Positions 8,308 through 17,157 of a DNA stretch of 64,000 bases are shown here, piece by piece. Source of the stretch: Silvibacterium bohemicum (GTDB taxonomy: Bacteria; Acidobacteriota; Terriglobia; Terriglobales; Acidobacteriaceae); the NCBI RefSeq assembly GCF_001006305.1, contig NZ_LBHJ01000003.1, positions 942,621 to 1,006,620 of the forward strand. Direction: 5' to 3'. Under the pieces are notes generated by a model, which was given only the letters and a program-made list of their open reading frames with translations, was not told the origin of the DNA and made no database searches. The stretch's first letter is position 1. Each line of letters starts with the position of its first letter. A program made the position numbers and the translations under genes.

Positions 8308-9495
8308 GTGAACCCTCTCATATCACTGGTTAACCTACCTTCGGCGGAAAAAGATGAACGAGGAATCGCACACACGCCCGCGGAAATCCTGCAGCAACCC
8401 TCAACCTGGATCAGCACCTGGGCTCATATCGAAGCGCGGATGCCGGAGATTCAGGCATTTCTGTCGGCTGTTGGCCTTACCGCTGCTTCGCAGGATCGGC
8501 CGACCGTCTATCTCATTGGAGCCGGAACATCGGACTATATAGGACACTGCCTGCATCACTTGCTGCGACAAAAGTGGCAATGCGAAGTTGTGCCTGTCGC
8601 AAGCACAGATCTGCTCATCGACTTCTCCGAGTACATCCTCGAAGATCGCCCCTATCTCTGGATTTCTTTTTCGCGCTCGGGTGACAGCCCTGAAGGTGTC
8701 GCCGTGCTGGAGCGGGCTCTCGCGGAGAATCCGCAGATCTCACATCTGGTCGTATCCTGCAACGCTTCCGGCCAGATGAGCCAGCTCATCAAGGGCAAAG
8801 CAGGCTGCTTCGGCATCGTGCTCGACGAAGAAACCAACGATCAGGGGCTGGCCATGACCAGCTCTTTCACGAACATGGTTATCGCGGGGCAGGTGCTCGC
8901 GCATGCGTGGTCCGCGGCGGAGTACGAGCCGATCGTCAAATCCTTGTCGGAGGCTGCGCAGGCTTTTCTCCCTCTCGCCGCAGAGCTTGCCGAACACCTT
9001 GCCACAAAGGGCTACAGGCGAGCCTGCTTCATTGGCTCCGGGCCGGCGGCTGGAACCGCTCAGGAGTCGGCGCTCAAATTATTGGAGCTCACAGCGGGAA
9101 GGACAAAGACCATGTCACAATCCACGCTCGGTTTGAGGCATGGCCCCATGGCGGCCCTCGATCACGACACTCTTTTAGTGAGCTTTCTGTCCACGCAAAG
9201 CACAAGGCAGCGATACGAGATCGACCTGCTTCGCGAGATCGAACGCAAGCAATTGGTGGGAGCATCCCTGGCGGTCATCGGCAGCGGCATGTCTGGATTG
9301 CCTCAGCTTGAAAGCACGCAAGTGCTGGCGCCGCAGAATCATTGGCAGATTCCGGACTCCTATCGGCCCGCAGTGGATGTGCTCTTCGGCCAGGTGCTGG
9401 GTCTCTTCTTCAGCTTGGGCAGCTCTTTGAGGCCTGACTCTCCAAGCCCGAATGGCGCTATCAGCCGCGTCGTCCAGCCAATAGAGATTTACTAG
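8308..9495 (+). CDS. agaS: AgaS-like SIS-domain galactosamine-6-phosphate deaminase/isomerase
   Basis: The protein of about 395 residues contains two SIS (sugar isomerase) domains. The first shows YLIGAGTSDYIGHCLHHLL and SFSRSGDSPEGV. The second shows FIGSGPAAGTAQESALKLLE, then STLGLRHGPMAAL. This arrangement matches AgaS, which converts D-galactosamine-6-P to tagatose-6-P with release of ammonia; GlmS-type isomerases are longer because they carry a glutaminase domain, absent here. The GTG at 8308 is chosen because AGGAG precedes it by 10 bases; a TTG at 8275 has no such site. It follows the clan GH-D gene by 75 bases on the same strand and is probably in the same operon as the PfkB kinase. 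Confidence 0.8.
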   Translation: MNPLISLVNLPSAEKDERGIAHTPAEILQQPSTWISTWAHIEARMPEIQAFLSAVGLTAASQDRPTVYLIGAGTSDYIGHCLHHLLRQKWQCEVVPVASTDLLIDFSEYILEDRPYLWISFSRSGDSPEGVAVLERALAENPQISHLVVSCNASGQMSQLIKGKAGCFGIVLDEETNDQGLAMTSSFTNMVIAGQVLAHAWSAAEYEPIVKSLSEAAQAFLPLAAELAEHLATKGYRRACFIGSGPAAGTAQESALKLLELTAGRTKTMSQSTLGLRHGPMAALDHDTLLVSFLSTQSTRQRYEIDLLREIERKQLVGASLAVIGSGMSGLPQLESTQVLAPQNHWQIPDSYRPAVDVLFGQVLGLFFSLGSSLRPDSPSPNGAISRVVQPIEIY

Positions 9496-9616
9496 CGGAT
9501 CACAGCCGAGCGTCTATGAAGCTCCGTCTTTGCCTCACAATAATGCGGTGCTGACGTAGCCGGCAGGTATCGATCGTAAGCTAAAGCATTTCGGAAGCTA
9601 TGGAATCCCTGTGAAC

Positions 9617-9624
9617 TTTCGTTT
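9617..9624 (+). promoter_or_regulatory. TTTCGTTT motif upstream of the agaR-like gene
   Basis: TTTCGTTT, within ACTTTCGTTTATG, lies 75 bases before the first in-frame ATG of the DeoR-family gene. The same core occurs at 1079, 10742, 15188 and 17089. A DeoR repressor site controlling its own gene is the simplest reading (inference). Confidence 0.45.
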
Positions 9625-9691
9625 ATGATCGCGTCTGGCTAAGACGGCGCGCCATAGAAACGGAATTTCCGTGCGAGGTTCGAGCAGATAA

Positions 9692-10504
9692 ATGCGAAAC
9701 AAAAAGAAGGTTGGGGCGGCGAACACCAAAGAAAGGCCTGAAATGCTGATCGATGAGCGCAGGCAGCACATCCTCGAGCTCATTCAAAAACAGGGCAGGG
9801 TGTTGGTCGGCGAGCTTTCGCAGGAGCTGAGCATATCCCAGATCACTATCCGCAAAGATCTCGATTATCTACAGTCGAAAGGGCTCGTTCAGCGCTCGCA
9901 TGGCGGAGCACTGCGCATTCATTCGAGCGCCCTGGTCGACCCCACCTTGCAGGAAAAGCAAAAGCATAATTTTGTGGAGAAAGAACGGATCGCGGCCGCT
10001 GCCATCAAGATGGTGGAAGAAGGCGACTGCGTAATATTGGACTCCGGAACGACGACGACCGCGATTGCACAGGGGCTGAAGCGGTTTTCGCGGCTGACGG
10101 TTATCACCAATGCGGTGAACATTGCCGCGGAGCTTGCCGGCACCGATTTCGAGGTGATCCTCGTCGGAGGCACGCTGCGCAAGAACTCGTTTTCGCTGGT
10201 CGGTCCGCTGGCTGAGGACAATCTCGAAGAAATGCACGCCGATATCCTCTTCCTCGGCGTCGATGGCTTCGACCTCGAGGTAGGCATAACCACTCCCAAC
10301 TTCCTCGAGTCGCGTGTCAACCGGGCCATGGTAAAGGCCGCCCAAAAAGTCATAGCTGTTTGCGATTCAAGCAAATTTGGGCGGCGAAGCCTGTCTCGTA
10401 TCGTGCCGCCTGGCGCGATTCATCACGTCATCACCGATCGCAATCTGCCGCACGAAATCGCCGAAGCCCTGCGTACACAGAATATCGACGTGGCCTTGGT
10501 CTAA
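9692..10504 (+). CDS. agaR: DeoR-family transcriptional repressor, AgaR-like
   Basis: The 270-residue protein has an N-terminal DeoR winged helix (RRQHILELIQKQGRVLVGEL followed by SISQITIRKDLDYLQSKG, residues about 23-64). The C-terminal DeoRC sugar-phosphate sensor domain includes ILDSGTTTTAIAQGL (near 114) and ITNAVNIAAEL. DeoR-type regulators of amino-sugar genes usually repress and are released by a phosphosugar. An internal ATG at 9743 has AAAGG 6 bases upstream and starts right before the helix-turn-helix, so the true start may be there (253 residues). It lies between agaS and nagB, and a motif shared with other cluster promoters is found upstream, supporting the AgaR assignment by context. 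Confidence 0.8.
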   Translation: MRNKKKVGAANTKERPEMLIDERRQHILELIQKQGRVLVGELSQELSISQITIRKDLDYLQSKGLVQRSHGGALRIHSSALVDPTLQEKQKHNFVEKERIAAAAIKMVEEGDCVILDSGTTTTAIAQGLKRFSRLTVITNAVNIAAELAGTDFEVILVGGTLRKNSFSLVGPLAEDNLEEMHADILFLGVDGFDLEVGITTPNFLESRVNRAMVKAAQKVIAVCDSSKFGRRSLSRIVPPGAIHHVITDRNLPHEIAEALRTQNIDVALV

Positions 10505-10926
10505 CGACTTAGCCGTCGTCTGCATCCCCGCATCTTTGGCCAAGGCCCTTGATTCGCCGCCCCCGCCAGCGGCTCGAGTCATTGCTCGTACCCGTTGTCG
10601 AGATCCGGACCTTCTGAAATGCCCTATCTGCGGAGCTCTTTGCGCTCTCTTTACATCCCAAAACGCCGAGCCTCGCTTGTTTCTTGACAGCGGAATGATT
10701 TGGAACTATGTTTTTGTATTATTCCGAACAGGAAGATAACAAAACGAAATCTTCAGTTCCTTGCCATCCGTGGCAACGAAGGCTTTCTGTTGCCACGGAA
10801 ATCCCTCACGCCTTTCGACTCCGAAATTGCGCTTGATTCTTGATCGACTGTTCTCACGCGCATGAGCGATCGTGATGTTCGATGCATGCGCCGCAGCATT
10901 CTGCTTATTACCCGAAGGAGTGTCAG
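10505..10926. other. 422-base leader region before nagB
   Basis: No gene is supported here. The region holds a strong promoter at 10684-10712 and a TTTCGTT-type motif (minus strand) at 10741-10750, leaving an untranslated leader of roughly 200 bases before nagB. I looked for a terminator after agaR and saw none with a good stem and T run. Confidence 0.4.
10684..10712 (+). promoter_or_regulatory. Strong promoter P1 upstream of nagB
   Basis: TTGACA (10684-10689), a 17-base spacer, then TATGTT (10707-10712). The spacer, the following TTTTGTA and an AAACGAAAT 35 bases after the -10 box are nearly repeated at 15129-15196 before another cluster gene. The shared parts are candidates for regulator binding. 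Confidence 0.65.
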
Positions 10927-11727
10927 ATGAACACCGCGTCCGCACAAGTAAAACATCTTCAGGTTGGGAACATGAAAGTAGAAATCCACCCGGACCGCTC
11001 GTCGGCTGGTGCTGCCGCTGCGCTTGCCGCGGCCAAGGCAATGAAAGACCTGGAGCAGACTCGAGATTCCATAGCGGTAATCTTTGCCACTGGAGCATCG
11101 CAGTTCGATACGCTTGAATCCCTCACCAGCATCGACAACTTGCCGTGGAATCGCGTCCGCGGCTTTCATATGGATGAATACATTGGGATATCTCCGGATC
11201 ATCCGGCGTCTTTCCGCCGCTACCTGCGTGAGAAATTGACGAGCAAGGTGAGGATGAAGGAATTCTTCGAGGTCGACGGATCGTCGCCAAATCCCAAAGA
11301 GACAAGTCGGGAATATGCCGCACAGCTCCATTCCGCCGATCCGCAACTATGTCTGCTCGGCATCGGCGAGAACGGACATTTGGCCTTCAACGACCCGCCG
11401 GTTGCAGACTTCAACGATCCTCTCGATGTGAAGGTCGTCCGTCTCGATGCTGTATGCCGGCAGCAGCAGATGGCAGAAGGATGGTTCAAGAGCGTCGAAG
11501 AAGTTCCGGAAGAAGCCATCACTCTCACGATTCCAGCGCTGTTTCGCGTACCTAAGCTGATCGCGTCTGTACCGGGAAAGCGCAAAGCTAAAATCGTCAG
11601 GCGAACCATCGAAGAGCAGATTTCTACAGCGTGCCCCGCAACGCTCCTCCGCACTCATCCGGATGTGACGGTCTATTTAGATACTGACTCGGCGTCTGAG
11701 TTGGATGGAATCCTGGAAGGGAGGTAA
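10927..11727 (+). CDS. nagB: Glucosamine-6-phosphate deaminase (NagB-like)
   Basis: The protein of 266 residues belongs to the NagB/6-phosphogluconolactonase fold. It shows the N-terminal phosphate loop IAVIFATGASQFDTLESL, the active-site GFHMDEYIGISPDHPASFR (residues about 79-97) and GIGENGHLAFNDPPV (about 143-157), both diagnostic for glucosamine-6-P deaminase, which makes fructose-6-P and ammonia. A C-terminal TACPATLLRTHPDVTVYLD is also typical. The ATG at 10927 is preceded by AAGGAG with 6-base spacing; a longer frame from 10882 lacks such a site. It has its own strong promoter. With AgaS upstream, the island can deaminate both GlcN-6-P and GalN-6-P. Confidence 0.9.
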   Translation: MNTASAQVKHLQVGNMKVEIHPDRSSAGAAAALAAAKAMKDLEQTRDSIAVIFATGASQFDTLESLTSIDNLPWNRVRGFHMDEYIGISPDHPASFRRYLREKLTSKVRMKEFFEVDGSSPNPKETSREYAAQLHSADPQLCLLGIGENGHLAFNDPPVADFNDPLDVKVVRLDAVCRQQQMAEGWFKSVEEVPEEAITLTIPALFRVPKLIASVPGKRKAKIVRRTIEEQISTACPATLLRTHPDVTVYLDTDSASELDGILEGR

Positions 11728-11838
11728 GGCTGAGTTCAACTGATCTTGTTTAAAACGTTCGCCGCCTGAGATGTTCACATAAGCTTCGACAAGGTTAGGG
11801 CAACGCTGACTCTGATTAGCGAGACTAGGCTAGATGAG

Positions 11839-13137
11839 ATGGGTACGTTGAATGGCGAGCAATCGGTGACCAACACATATCGCGAGGGTAAGAGGTCAGG
11901 ACGGACACGGTGGTGGGTGGCGTGGACCCTCTTTTTCTCGACGGTCATCAACTACATCAGCCGCCAAACATTCTCGGTACTGGCTCCGATGCTCACCGAG
12001 CAGTTTCATTTGAGCCATGCCGCACTCTCCAAAATTCTTGGCGCATTCCAGATTTCCTATGCGCTTACATGGCTTCTCGGCGGAATATTCCTCGACGCCG
12101 TAGGTACGCGCATCGGCCTTGCAGTGGCCGTGGTGTGGTGGTCGGGGGTGAATATTCTCACCGGGTTTGCAGGATCCATCTTCAGCTTTGCGGCCTTTCG
12201 TTTCATGCTCGGGATCGGAGAAGGAGTTAACTGGCCCGGAGCGAGCAAGGCAGTCGCGGAGTGGTTCCCGGGTGAAGAGCGCAGCATCGCCGTAGCTATC
12301 TTCGACAGCGGATCAAGTGTCGGAGGAGCGTTAGCTGCTCTCATCATCCCCTGGATCGCACTGGCATTCGGCTGGCGTTGGTCGTTCGTCTTTTCTGGAA
12401 TGCTCGGCTTCCTCTGGCTGGCGGTGTGGCTGCGCGTCTATCATCCGGTGGACCGTCACCCTCGGGTAAAAAAAGAAGAAGTCGCTTTCATCCGCGCGGG
12501 ACAAGAGATAGCTTCCGCGTCCGAAGGCAAAGGACTCGCCAGATGGCTATATCTGGCGAAGAACAGAAATGTGTGGGGCATCGTGCTCGGGCGCGCACTC
12601 ACCGATCCCATTTGGTGGTTCTACGTTTTTTGGCTTCCCCAATATCTAAGCGATGCGCGTGGATTCAGTCTGAAGCGAATTGCGATCTTCGCGTGGCTGC
12701 CGTTTGTTGCCGCGGATCTGGGGAATTTCACCGGCGGCCTCATCGCTGGTTATTGCATCCGGCGCGGAGCTTCTGTGATTCGCGTCCGCACTTGGATATG
12801 CGCGGTGAGCTGCCTGCCCATTTTGTTGGGCATCCCAGTAGCCCGCGTCCACAATGTGTATGTGGCGCTGGCCATGATCTGCATAGCGCTGTGGGGCTAC
12901 GCCAGCTGGTCTACGATGGGACTGACTTTGCCATCCGACCTCTTTCCTGAAGACATCGTTGCCACTGTTACAGGAATCAGCGGATTGGCTGCTGGGCTTG
13001 CTGGTGCGGCCTTTACCTTTGCGGTAGGTCTAACTGTAGATCGTTTTTCCTATGGACCGGCATTTGTAGTTGCAGGGCTAATGCCTCTTGCCGCAACGGC
13101 CTCGCTGTTCTTACTTATCCGGCCGAGACAGTCGTGA
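11839..13137 (+). CDS. MFS transporter, hexuronate/ACS-type, probable sugar permease
   Basis: The 432-residue protein has about 12 hydrophobic spans. The first (WWVAWTLFFSTVINYISRQT) and the MFS loop motifs near ISYALTWLLGGIFLDAVGTR (residues about 73-92) resemble the anion:cation symporter/ExuT branch. A conserved FMLGIGEGVNWPGASKAVAE (about 128-147) is typical of that branch. It sits 111 bases after nagB on the same strand. It is the only inner-membrane sugar permease of the island, so it may import GalNAc, GlcNAc or a sugar acid released by the glycosidases (inference from context). No strong ribosome site precedes the ATG. Confidence 0.7.
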   Translation: MGTLNGEQSVTNTYREGKRSGRTRWWVAWTLFFSTVINYISRQTFSVLAPMLTEQFHLSHAALSKILGAFQISYALTWLLGGIFLDAVGTRIGLAVAVVWWSGVNILTGFAGSIFSFAAFRFMLGIGEGVNWPGASKAVAEWFPGEERSIAVAIFDSGSSVGGALAALIIPWIALAFGWRWSFVFSGMLGFLWLAVWLRVYHPVDRHPRVKKEEVAFIRAGQEIASASEGKGLARWLYLAKNRNVWGIVLGRALTDPIWWFYVFWLPQYLSDARGFSLKRIAIFAWLPFVAADLGNFTGGLIAGYCIRRGASVIRVRTWICAVSCLPILLGIPVARVHNVYVALAMICIALWGYASWSTMGLTLPSDLFPEDIVATVTGISGLAAGLAGAAFTFAVGLTVDRFSYGPAFVVAGLMPLAATASLFLLIRPRQS

Positions 13138-13240
13138 TCTGACAGGCTTTTAGATAATTAAATAAGAAGATACCCCGAATTGCAGCTCGATTTTTGGCTT
13201 CCCAATTAGAGTATCGCGAGTAAGAAGGAGCTAGTTGCTA

Positions 13241-15100
13241 ATGGCATCGACGGAATTCGATACATCGTCTTATTTTCATCAATTAATCCGGCACTTATTT
13301 TTCTCCTCTGCAATGCTGTTGCCGTTTGCGGCGCACGCCCAAGTCGATGTACTGACGCAGCACAATGACCTCGCGCGGACTGGGACAAATCTGCACGAGA
13401 CAATTCTTACGCCGGCAAGCGTGAACGCGAAGAGTTTTGGCATGCTCTTCAAACGAATTGTCGATGATCAGCTTTACACCCAGCCGCTCCTCGCGACGAA
13501 CGTGAAGATAGGCGGCGGATGGCACGATGTCGTGTATGTGACAACGGTGAACAACAGCGTCTACGCTTTTGACGCCAACGATGCAGATGCGAGCACGCCA
13601 CTCTGGCACGTTAATTTCGGCACGCCCGCCAATGTTCACGACGCAGACTTTGGCTGCACCGATATCAACGGCAGCATGGGCATCGTCGGCGCGCCGGTAA
13701 TCGACGCCGGAAAGAAGACGCTGTACGTAGTTTCTTTGACCAAAGCCGGGGGAAAGTTTGTGCAGCGCCTGCATGCTCTCGATACTGAGACAGGCGCCGA
13801 CCTTCCGAATAGTCCTGTAGTTATTCAAGCGCCGGGCTTCGATCCTCTGATGCAAAATCAACGCCCGGCGCTCTTTCTCTCCGCGGGCAAGGTATACATC
13901 GGCTATTCTTCGCATTGCGACAAGGGGCCTTATCACGGATTTCTGCTGGGCTACGGCGCGGTCTCTCTCAAACAGGTGGGAGCCGTCAACACTTCACCCG
14001 GAGGCGAGGGGGCAAGCATCTGGCAATCCGGTCAAGCCCCAGCTGTGGATGGCGAAGGGAATATTTATTTCGTAACCGGCAATGGTAGCTGGAATGGAAA
14101 AACGCAGTTCAGTGAGAGCTTCATCAAGCTCGACCCTCATATGCACATGGTGGACTGGTTCACTCCAACCAACCATTTTCAATTGGACAAAGATGATAAC
14201 GACCTCGACTCTTCTGGGGCCACGCTGATTCCAGGCAAACACCTTGTGGTTGGTGGCGGCAAGGAGGGCGTGCTTTACCTGATCGACACCGAACATTTCG
14301 GACATCTGGGTGATGAGCATGCCGTGCAGCACTTTCACATCACGAGCTCGCATCTGCATAGCGTTGTGTACTGGAAGAGCGCCAAAAATGGGGAGCTACT
14401 TTACCTTTGGGGCCAACGGGATAAGACTCGCGTCTACAAGTTCGACGGTGGAAAGCTCGGTGAAACCGCGCTGATGACAAGGCCGGAAATGAATCAGGGG
14501 CATCCGGGAGCCATGCTTTCTCTTTCCGCGAATGGAGATAAGAACGGGATCTTGTGGGCTGCGATCCATGCGACCGGCGACTCATGGGAAGAGACCCGGC
14601 CCGGCATTCTTCATGCCTATGATGCAGACGACATCAATCACGAGCTCTGGAACTCGCTCGAAAATTACGGAAGAGACGATTGCAACAATTACTCGAAGAT
14701 GGCGCCTCCGACCGTGGCCAATGGAAAGGTATATCTTGCCAGCTTCGGTACGAAAAATATTGGCACCGGACAGTTGTGCGTCTACGGCTTGCTGCCCGCC
14801 GGAGCTCCTCCGGAAGCACCTGCCGGCGTACACGCGTCGATTCAACATCAGTTCGTTTCGGTAACCTGGAATCCCGTGCCGGAGGCCAGGACTTATACGG
14901 TAGAGAGAACGCAAAAGGGTGCCACTCAGATCGTCGCATCCGGCCTGACTCTGCCAAAGTTCACTGACGGGATTGTAGACAAAGGAAAGATTGAGTACAC
15001 CGTTGTAGCTGTGAGTGCCAACGGGCAGAGCACGCGCTCTTCGCCGGCTGCTGTGACCATCACTGAAGCTCCCACCGAACGCATGGCCATGCCCCAATAG
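13241..15100 (+). CDS. Secreted PQQ-like beta-propeller protein with C-terminal Fn3 domain
   Basis: The protein of about 619 residues has a signal peptide (hydrophobic FFSSAMLLPFAAHAQ, cleavage near residue 33). It continues with repeated PQQ/quinoprotein-like propeller blades, such as YVTTVNNSVYAFDANDA and LYVVSLTKAGGKFVQRLHAL. The last 100 residues form a fibronectin type III domain (PPEAPAGVHA, VSVTWNPVPEARTYTVERT). No PQQ ligands or haem-binding CxxCH are seen, so enzymatic quinoprotein activity is doubtful; a structural or glycan-binding role is equally likely. AAGGAG lies 10 bases before the ATG at 13241, and a TTG at 13235 is only 4 bases from it. The gene lies between the MFS permease and the Tat-signal oxidoreductase. 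Confidence 0.65.
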   Translation: MASTEFDTSSYFHQLIRHLFFSSAMLLPFAAHAQVDVLTQHNDLARTGTNLHETILTPASVNAKSFGMLFKRIVDDQLYTQPLLATNVKIGGGWHDVVYVTTVNNSVYAFDANDADASTPLWHVNFGTPANVHDADFGCTDINGSMGIVGAPVIDAGKKTLYVVSLTKAGGKFVQRLHALDTETGADLPNSPVVIQAPGFDPLMQNQRPALFLSAGKVYIGYSSHCDKGPYHGFLLGYGAVSLKQVGAVNTSPGGEGASIWQSGQAPAVDGEGNIYFVTGNGSWNGKTQFSESFIKLDPHMHMVDWFTPTNHFQLDKDDNDLDSSGATLIPGKHLVVGGGKEGVLYLIDTEHFGHLGDEHAVQHFHITSSHLHSVVYWKSAKNGELLYLWGQRDKTRVYKFDGGKLGETALMTRPEMNQGHPGAMLSLSANGDKNGILWAAIHATGDSWEETRPGILHAYDADDINHELWNSLENYGRDDCNNYSKMAPPTVANGKVYLASFGTKNIGTGQLCVYGLLPAGAPPEAPAGVHASIQHQFVSVTWNPVPEARTYTVERTQKGATQIVASGLTLPKFTDGIVDKGKIEYTVVAVSANGQSTRSSPAAVTITEAPTERMAMPQ

Positions 15101-15128
15101 TTTTGGGTCGAGAGAAACCAGTGTTTTC

Positions 15129-15157
15129 TTGACAGTGGAACGATCGGGAAGTATGTT
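15129..15157 (+). promoter_or_regulatory. Strong promoter P2 upstream of the Gfo/Idh/MocA gene
   Basis: TTGACA (15129-15134), a 17-base spacer, then TATGTT (15152-15157), with AAACGAAAT at 15188-15196. Hexamers, spacing and downstream motif match P1 at 10684 almost base for base in the conserved parts. Confidence 0.65.
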
Positions 15158-15314
15158 TTTGTACCAGAAGCGAAGGATAGGATAAATAAACGAAATAAAT
15201 AGATCTTCTTCGCGACATAAGCGTGGAGACTTCTGTGGTCCCATCCGGGGCTTTATCGAAAAAGAGACATACGCAATTCAATGTGGGCGGTAGGAAGAGG
15301 CTGGAGAGGACGCG

Positions 15315-16754
15315 ATGAAAGAAAGCGATGGGATCGACCGGAGAGCATTCCTGAAAGGTGCTGGTGGAGTGTTGATGGCTACCAGCATGGAAGCGCGTTC
15401 TTATGCCCGTATTCTCGGGGCCAATGACCGGATTCGGTTGGCGCAATTGGGGTGCGGAGACCGCAGCGAGGGGCATGTGCACATGGCGCAGCTGGCTGCA
15501 AAACAGACACCGGTGGAAGTGGTTGCCGTCTGCGATCTGTGGAGCCTCGCCCAGGAACGGCGTGCAATTCAGGTGAAAAAAGCCTTCAATCTCGAGCCGC
15601 AAAAATATAAGTATTCGGAAGACATGCTGGCCCGGAAGGACATCGATGGCGTGATGATTGCGACCGGGGATTTTCAGCACGCCAAGCTATGCAGCGCGGT
15701 AGTCCAAGCAGGCAAGGATTGCTATGTAGAGAAGCCTTTCGCCAACGTGCTCGCTGAGGCGAAAGAGGCGCGTGACACGGTGAAAGCTTCGAAGCAGATT
15801 GTCCAGATGGGCACTCAGCACCGCAGCCAGGCTTATCCGCTCGCAGTGCGAAATATCATCCGCTCAGGCCAGATCGGAAGCATCGTCCAGATCGAGCAGG
15901 AATGGAATGTCAATGAAGAGCGCTGGCGTTTTGTGCCTACAGATACCGGCATTTCTTCGGAGATGCTGAAGGACGAAAAGTTGGAATGGAAGAGCTGGCT
16001 CTATGGCCGGAAATCCAAGCTCCGCGAAGAGGACACCGATTGGAAACACTGGCTGCTCGGCAAGCCCGAGAGGCCATTCGATCCCCATGTGTATCTTGAG
16101 TTCCGGTTATACAAAGAATTTTCCTCGGGCATCTTCGACCAGTGGCTCAGCCACGGCTGTGATCTGGTTCATCTATGGTCTGACGAGAGCCATCCCGCGA
16201 GCGTTGTGGCGAACGGCGGTGTTTTCGTCTGGAAGGATGGCCGCGAAAACGCCGACACCTGCGTGGCGGCGATCACCTATCCCAAGGGATTTCTCTACAC
16301 CTACAAAACTACTTTCGGAAACAGCTACCGAAGCTTTTCACGCATTCAGGGACGGGACGGGACTATCGAAAACTACGGCGGCGAGGGCGCATCGCTCTTC
16401 GTGACGACGAAGGAAGGCGGGAGAAAAGAATTCGATCCCTGGGAGTCCGGTCCTGTCTATAAGCAGACGCCCTTGCACGGGCCTTCCACTGATGGTGAGG
16501 ATGTTGTCCAGGTTCCCGGAGCAATGCCGCCCACTTCTCTTGGACCGGACGACGACGATGTGCGTCACCTGGTCGATTGGCTCGAAGCCATGCAGACGCG
16601 CAAGCAGCCCAGCGCCACGGTAGATCATGGCTTTTCCCACTCGATCGTATGCATCATGGCCGCAGAGTCCTACTGGAGCGGGAAAAGAGTGTACTGGGAC
16701 AACGCGCGCGAAGAGATCGTCGATCAGCCGGTGAATACGCCGGCCACCAGTTAA
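15315..16754 (+). CDS. Tat-exported Gfo/Idh/MocA-family oxidoreductase
   Basis: The 479-residue protein starts with a twin-arginine signal, DRRAFLKGAGGVLMATSM (residues about 8-25). The Rossmann fold follows: RLAQLGCGDRSEGH near 40-53, VVAVCDLW near 70-77, and the family EKP motif in CYVEKPFANVLAEA near 137-150. The C-terminal half is the GFO/IDH/MocA substrate domain. These enzymes use tightly held NAD(P) to oxidise, reduce or hydrolyse sugars. GH109-specific features seen in the 1227 gene are not evident here. It is driven by promoter P2, which matches that of nagB, so co-regulation with the amino-sugar pathway is likely. Substrate is unknown. Confidence 0.7.
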   Translation: MKESDGIDRRAFLKGAGGVLMATSMEARSYARILGANDRIRLAQLGCGDRSEGHVHMAQLAAKQTPVEVVAVCDLWSLAQERRAIQVKKAFNLEPQKYKYSEDMLARKDIDGVMIATGDFQHAKLCSAVVQAGKDCYVEKPFANVLAEAKEARDTVKASKQIVQMGTQHRSQAYPLAVRNIIRSGQIGSIVQIEQEWNVNEERWRFVPTDTGISSEMLKDEKLEWKSWLYGRKSKLREEDTDWKHWLLGKPERPFDPHVYLEFRLYKEFSSGIFDQWLSHGCDLVHLWSDESHPASVVANGGVFVWKDGRENADTCVAAITYPKGFLYTYKTTFGNSYRSFSRIQGRDGTIENYGGEGASLFVTTKEGGRKEFDPWESGPVYKQTPLHGPSTDGEDVVQVPGAMPPTSLGPDDDDVRHLVDWLEAMQTRKQPSATVDHGFSHSIVCIMAAESYWSGKRVYWDNAREEIVDQPVNTPATS

Positions 16755-16769
16755 CAGCTGACTGAGATC

Positions 16770-16802
16770 GAAGCAGATCGAAATCCCCTTTCGATCTGCT
16801 TC
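16770..16802 (+). terminator. Hairpin after the oxidoreductase gene
   Basis: GAAGCAGATCGAAA (16770-16783) and TTTCGATCTGCTTC (16789-16802) form a perfect 14-base stem with a 5-base loop, 15 bases after the stop. There is no long T run after it, so termination may be factor-assisted. Confidence 0.6.
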
Positions 16803-17088
16803 CCGGTTCGGCTGGCGACGATTGCGAATCAAGAAATAAGATGTCGCTCCTCAGTCGGAATCATAAGGCGCAAGCGGCGCGTCAGACGCTTTTCCAGCGC
16901 GTCTCCAACGCATCCCCAAAATCGAAGCGATCCGAAGCCCGGCATCTTCCATTCCAGGTACCAATTCGACTCTTCCCGCAGCATCACCCGTTCATGTACA
17001 AGCTATTCGCAGCGTTTTTCGGACCACTCCCCGGTTCGGGTTCAAGGGAACAAAAGGGAAGCCATGTGGAGATGCTGATACTCGACAT

Positions 17089-17157
17089 AACGAAAAGTTC
17101 TAAACTCTCGGCGACCCTTACTTTTCGCTTGACACAGTAAAGTAGATGCTCATAAAA
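17089..17157 (+). promoter_or_regulatory. Promoter and operator-like motifs of the TonB-dependent receptor
   Basis: AACGAAAAG (17089-17097) and its near-inverse CTTTTCG (17121-17127) precede TTGACA (17129-17134). A 17-base spacer leads to ATAAAA (17152-17157). CTTTTCG abuts the -35 box, a position suited to repression. Confidence 0.5.
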
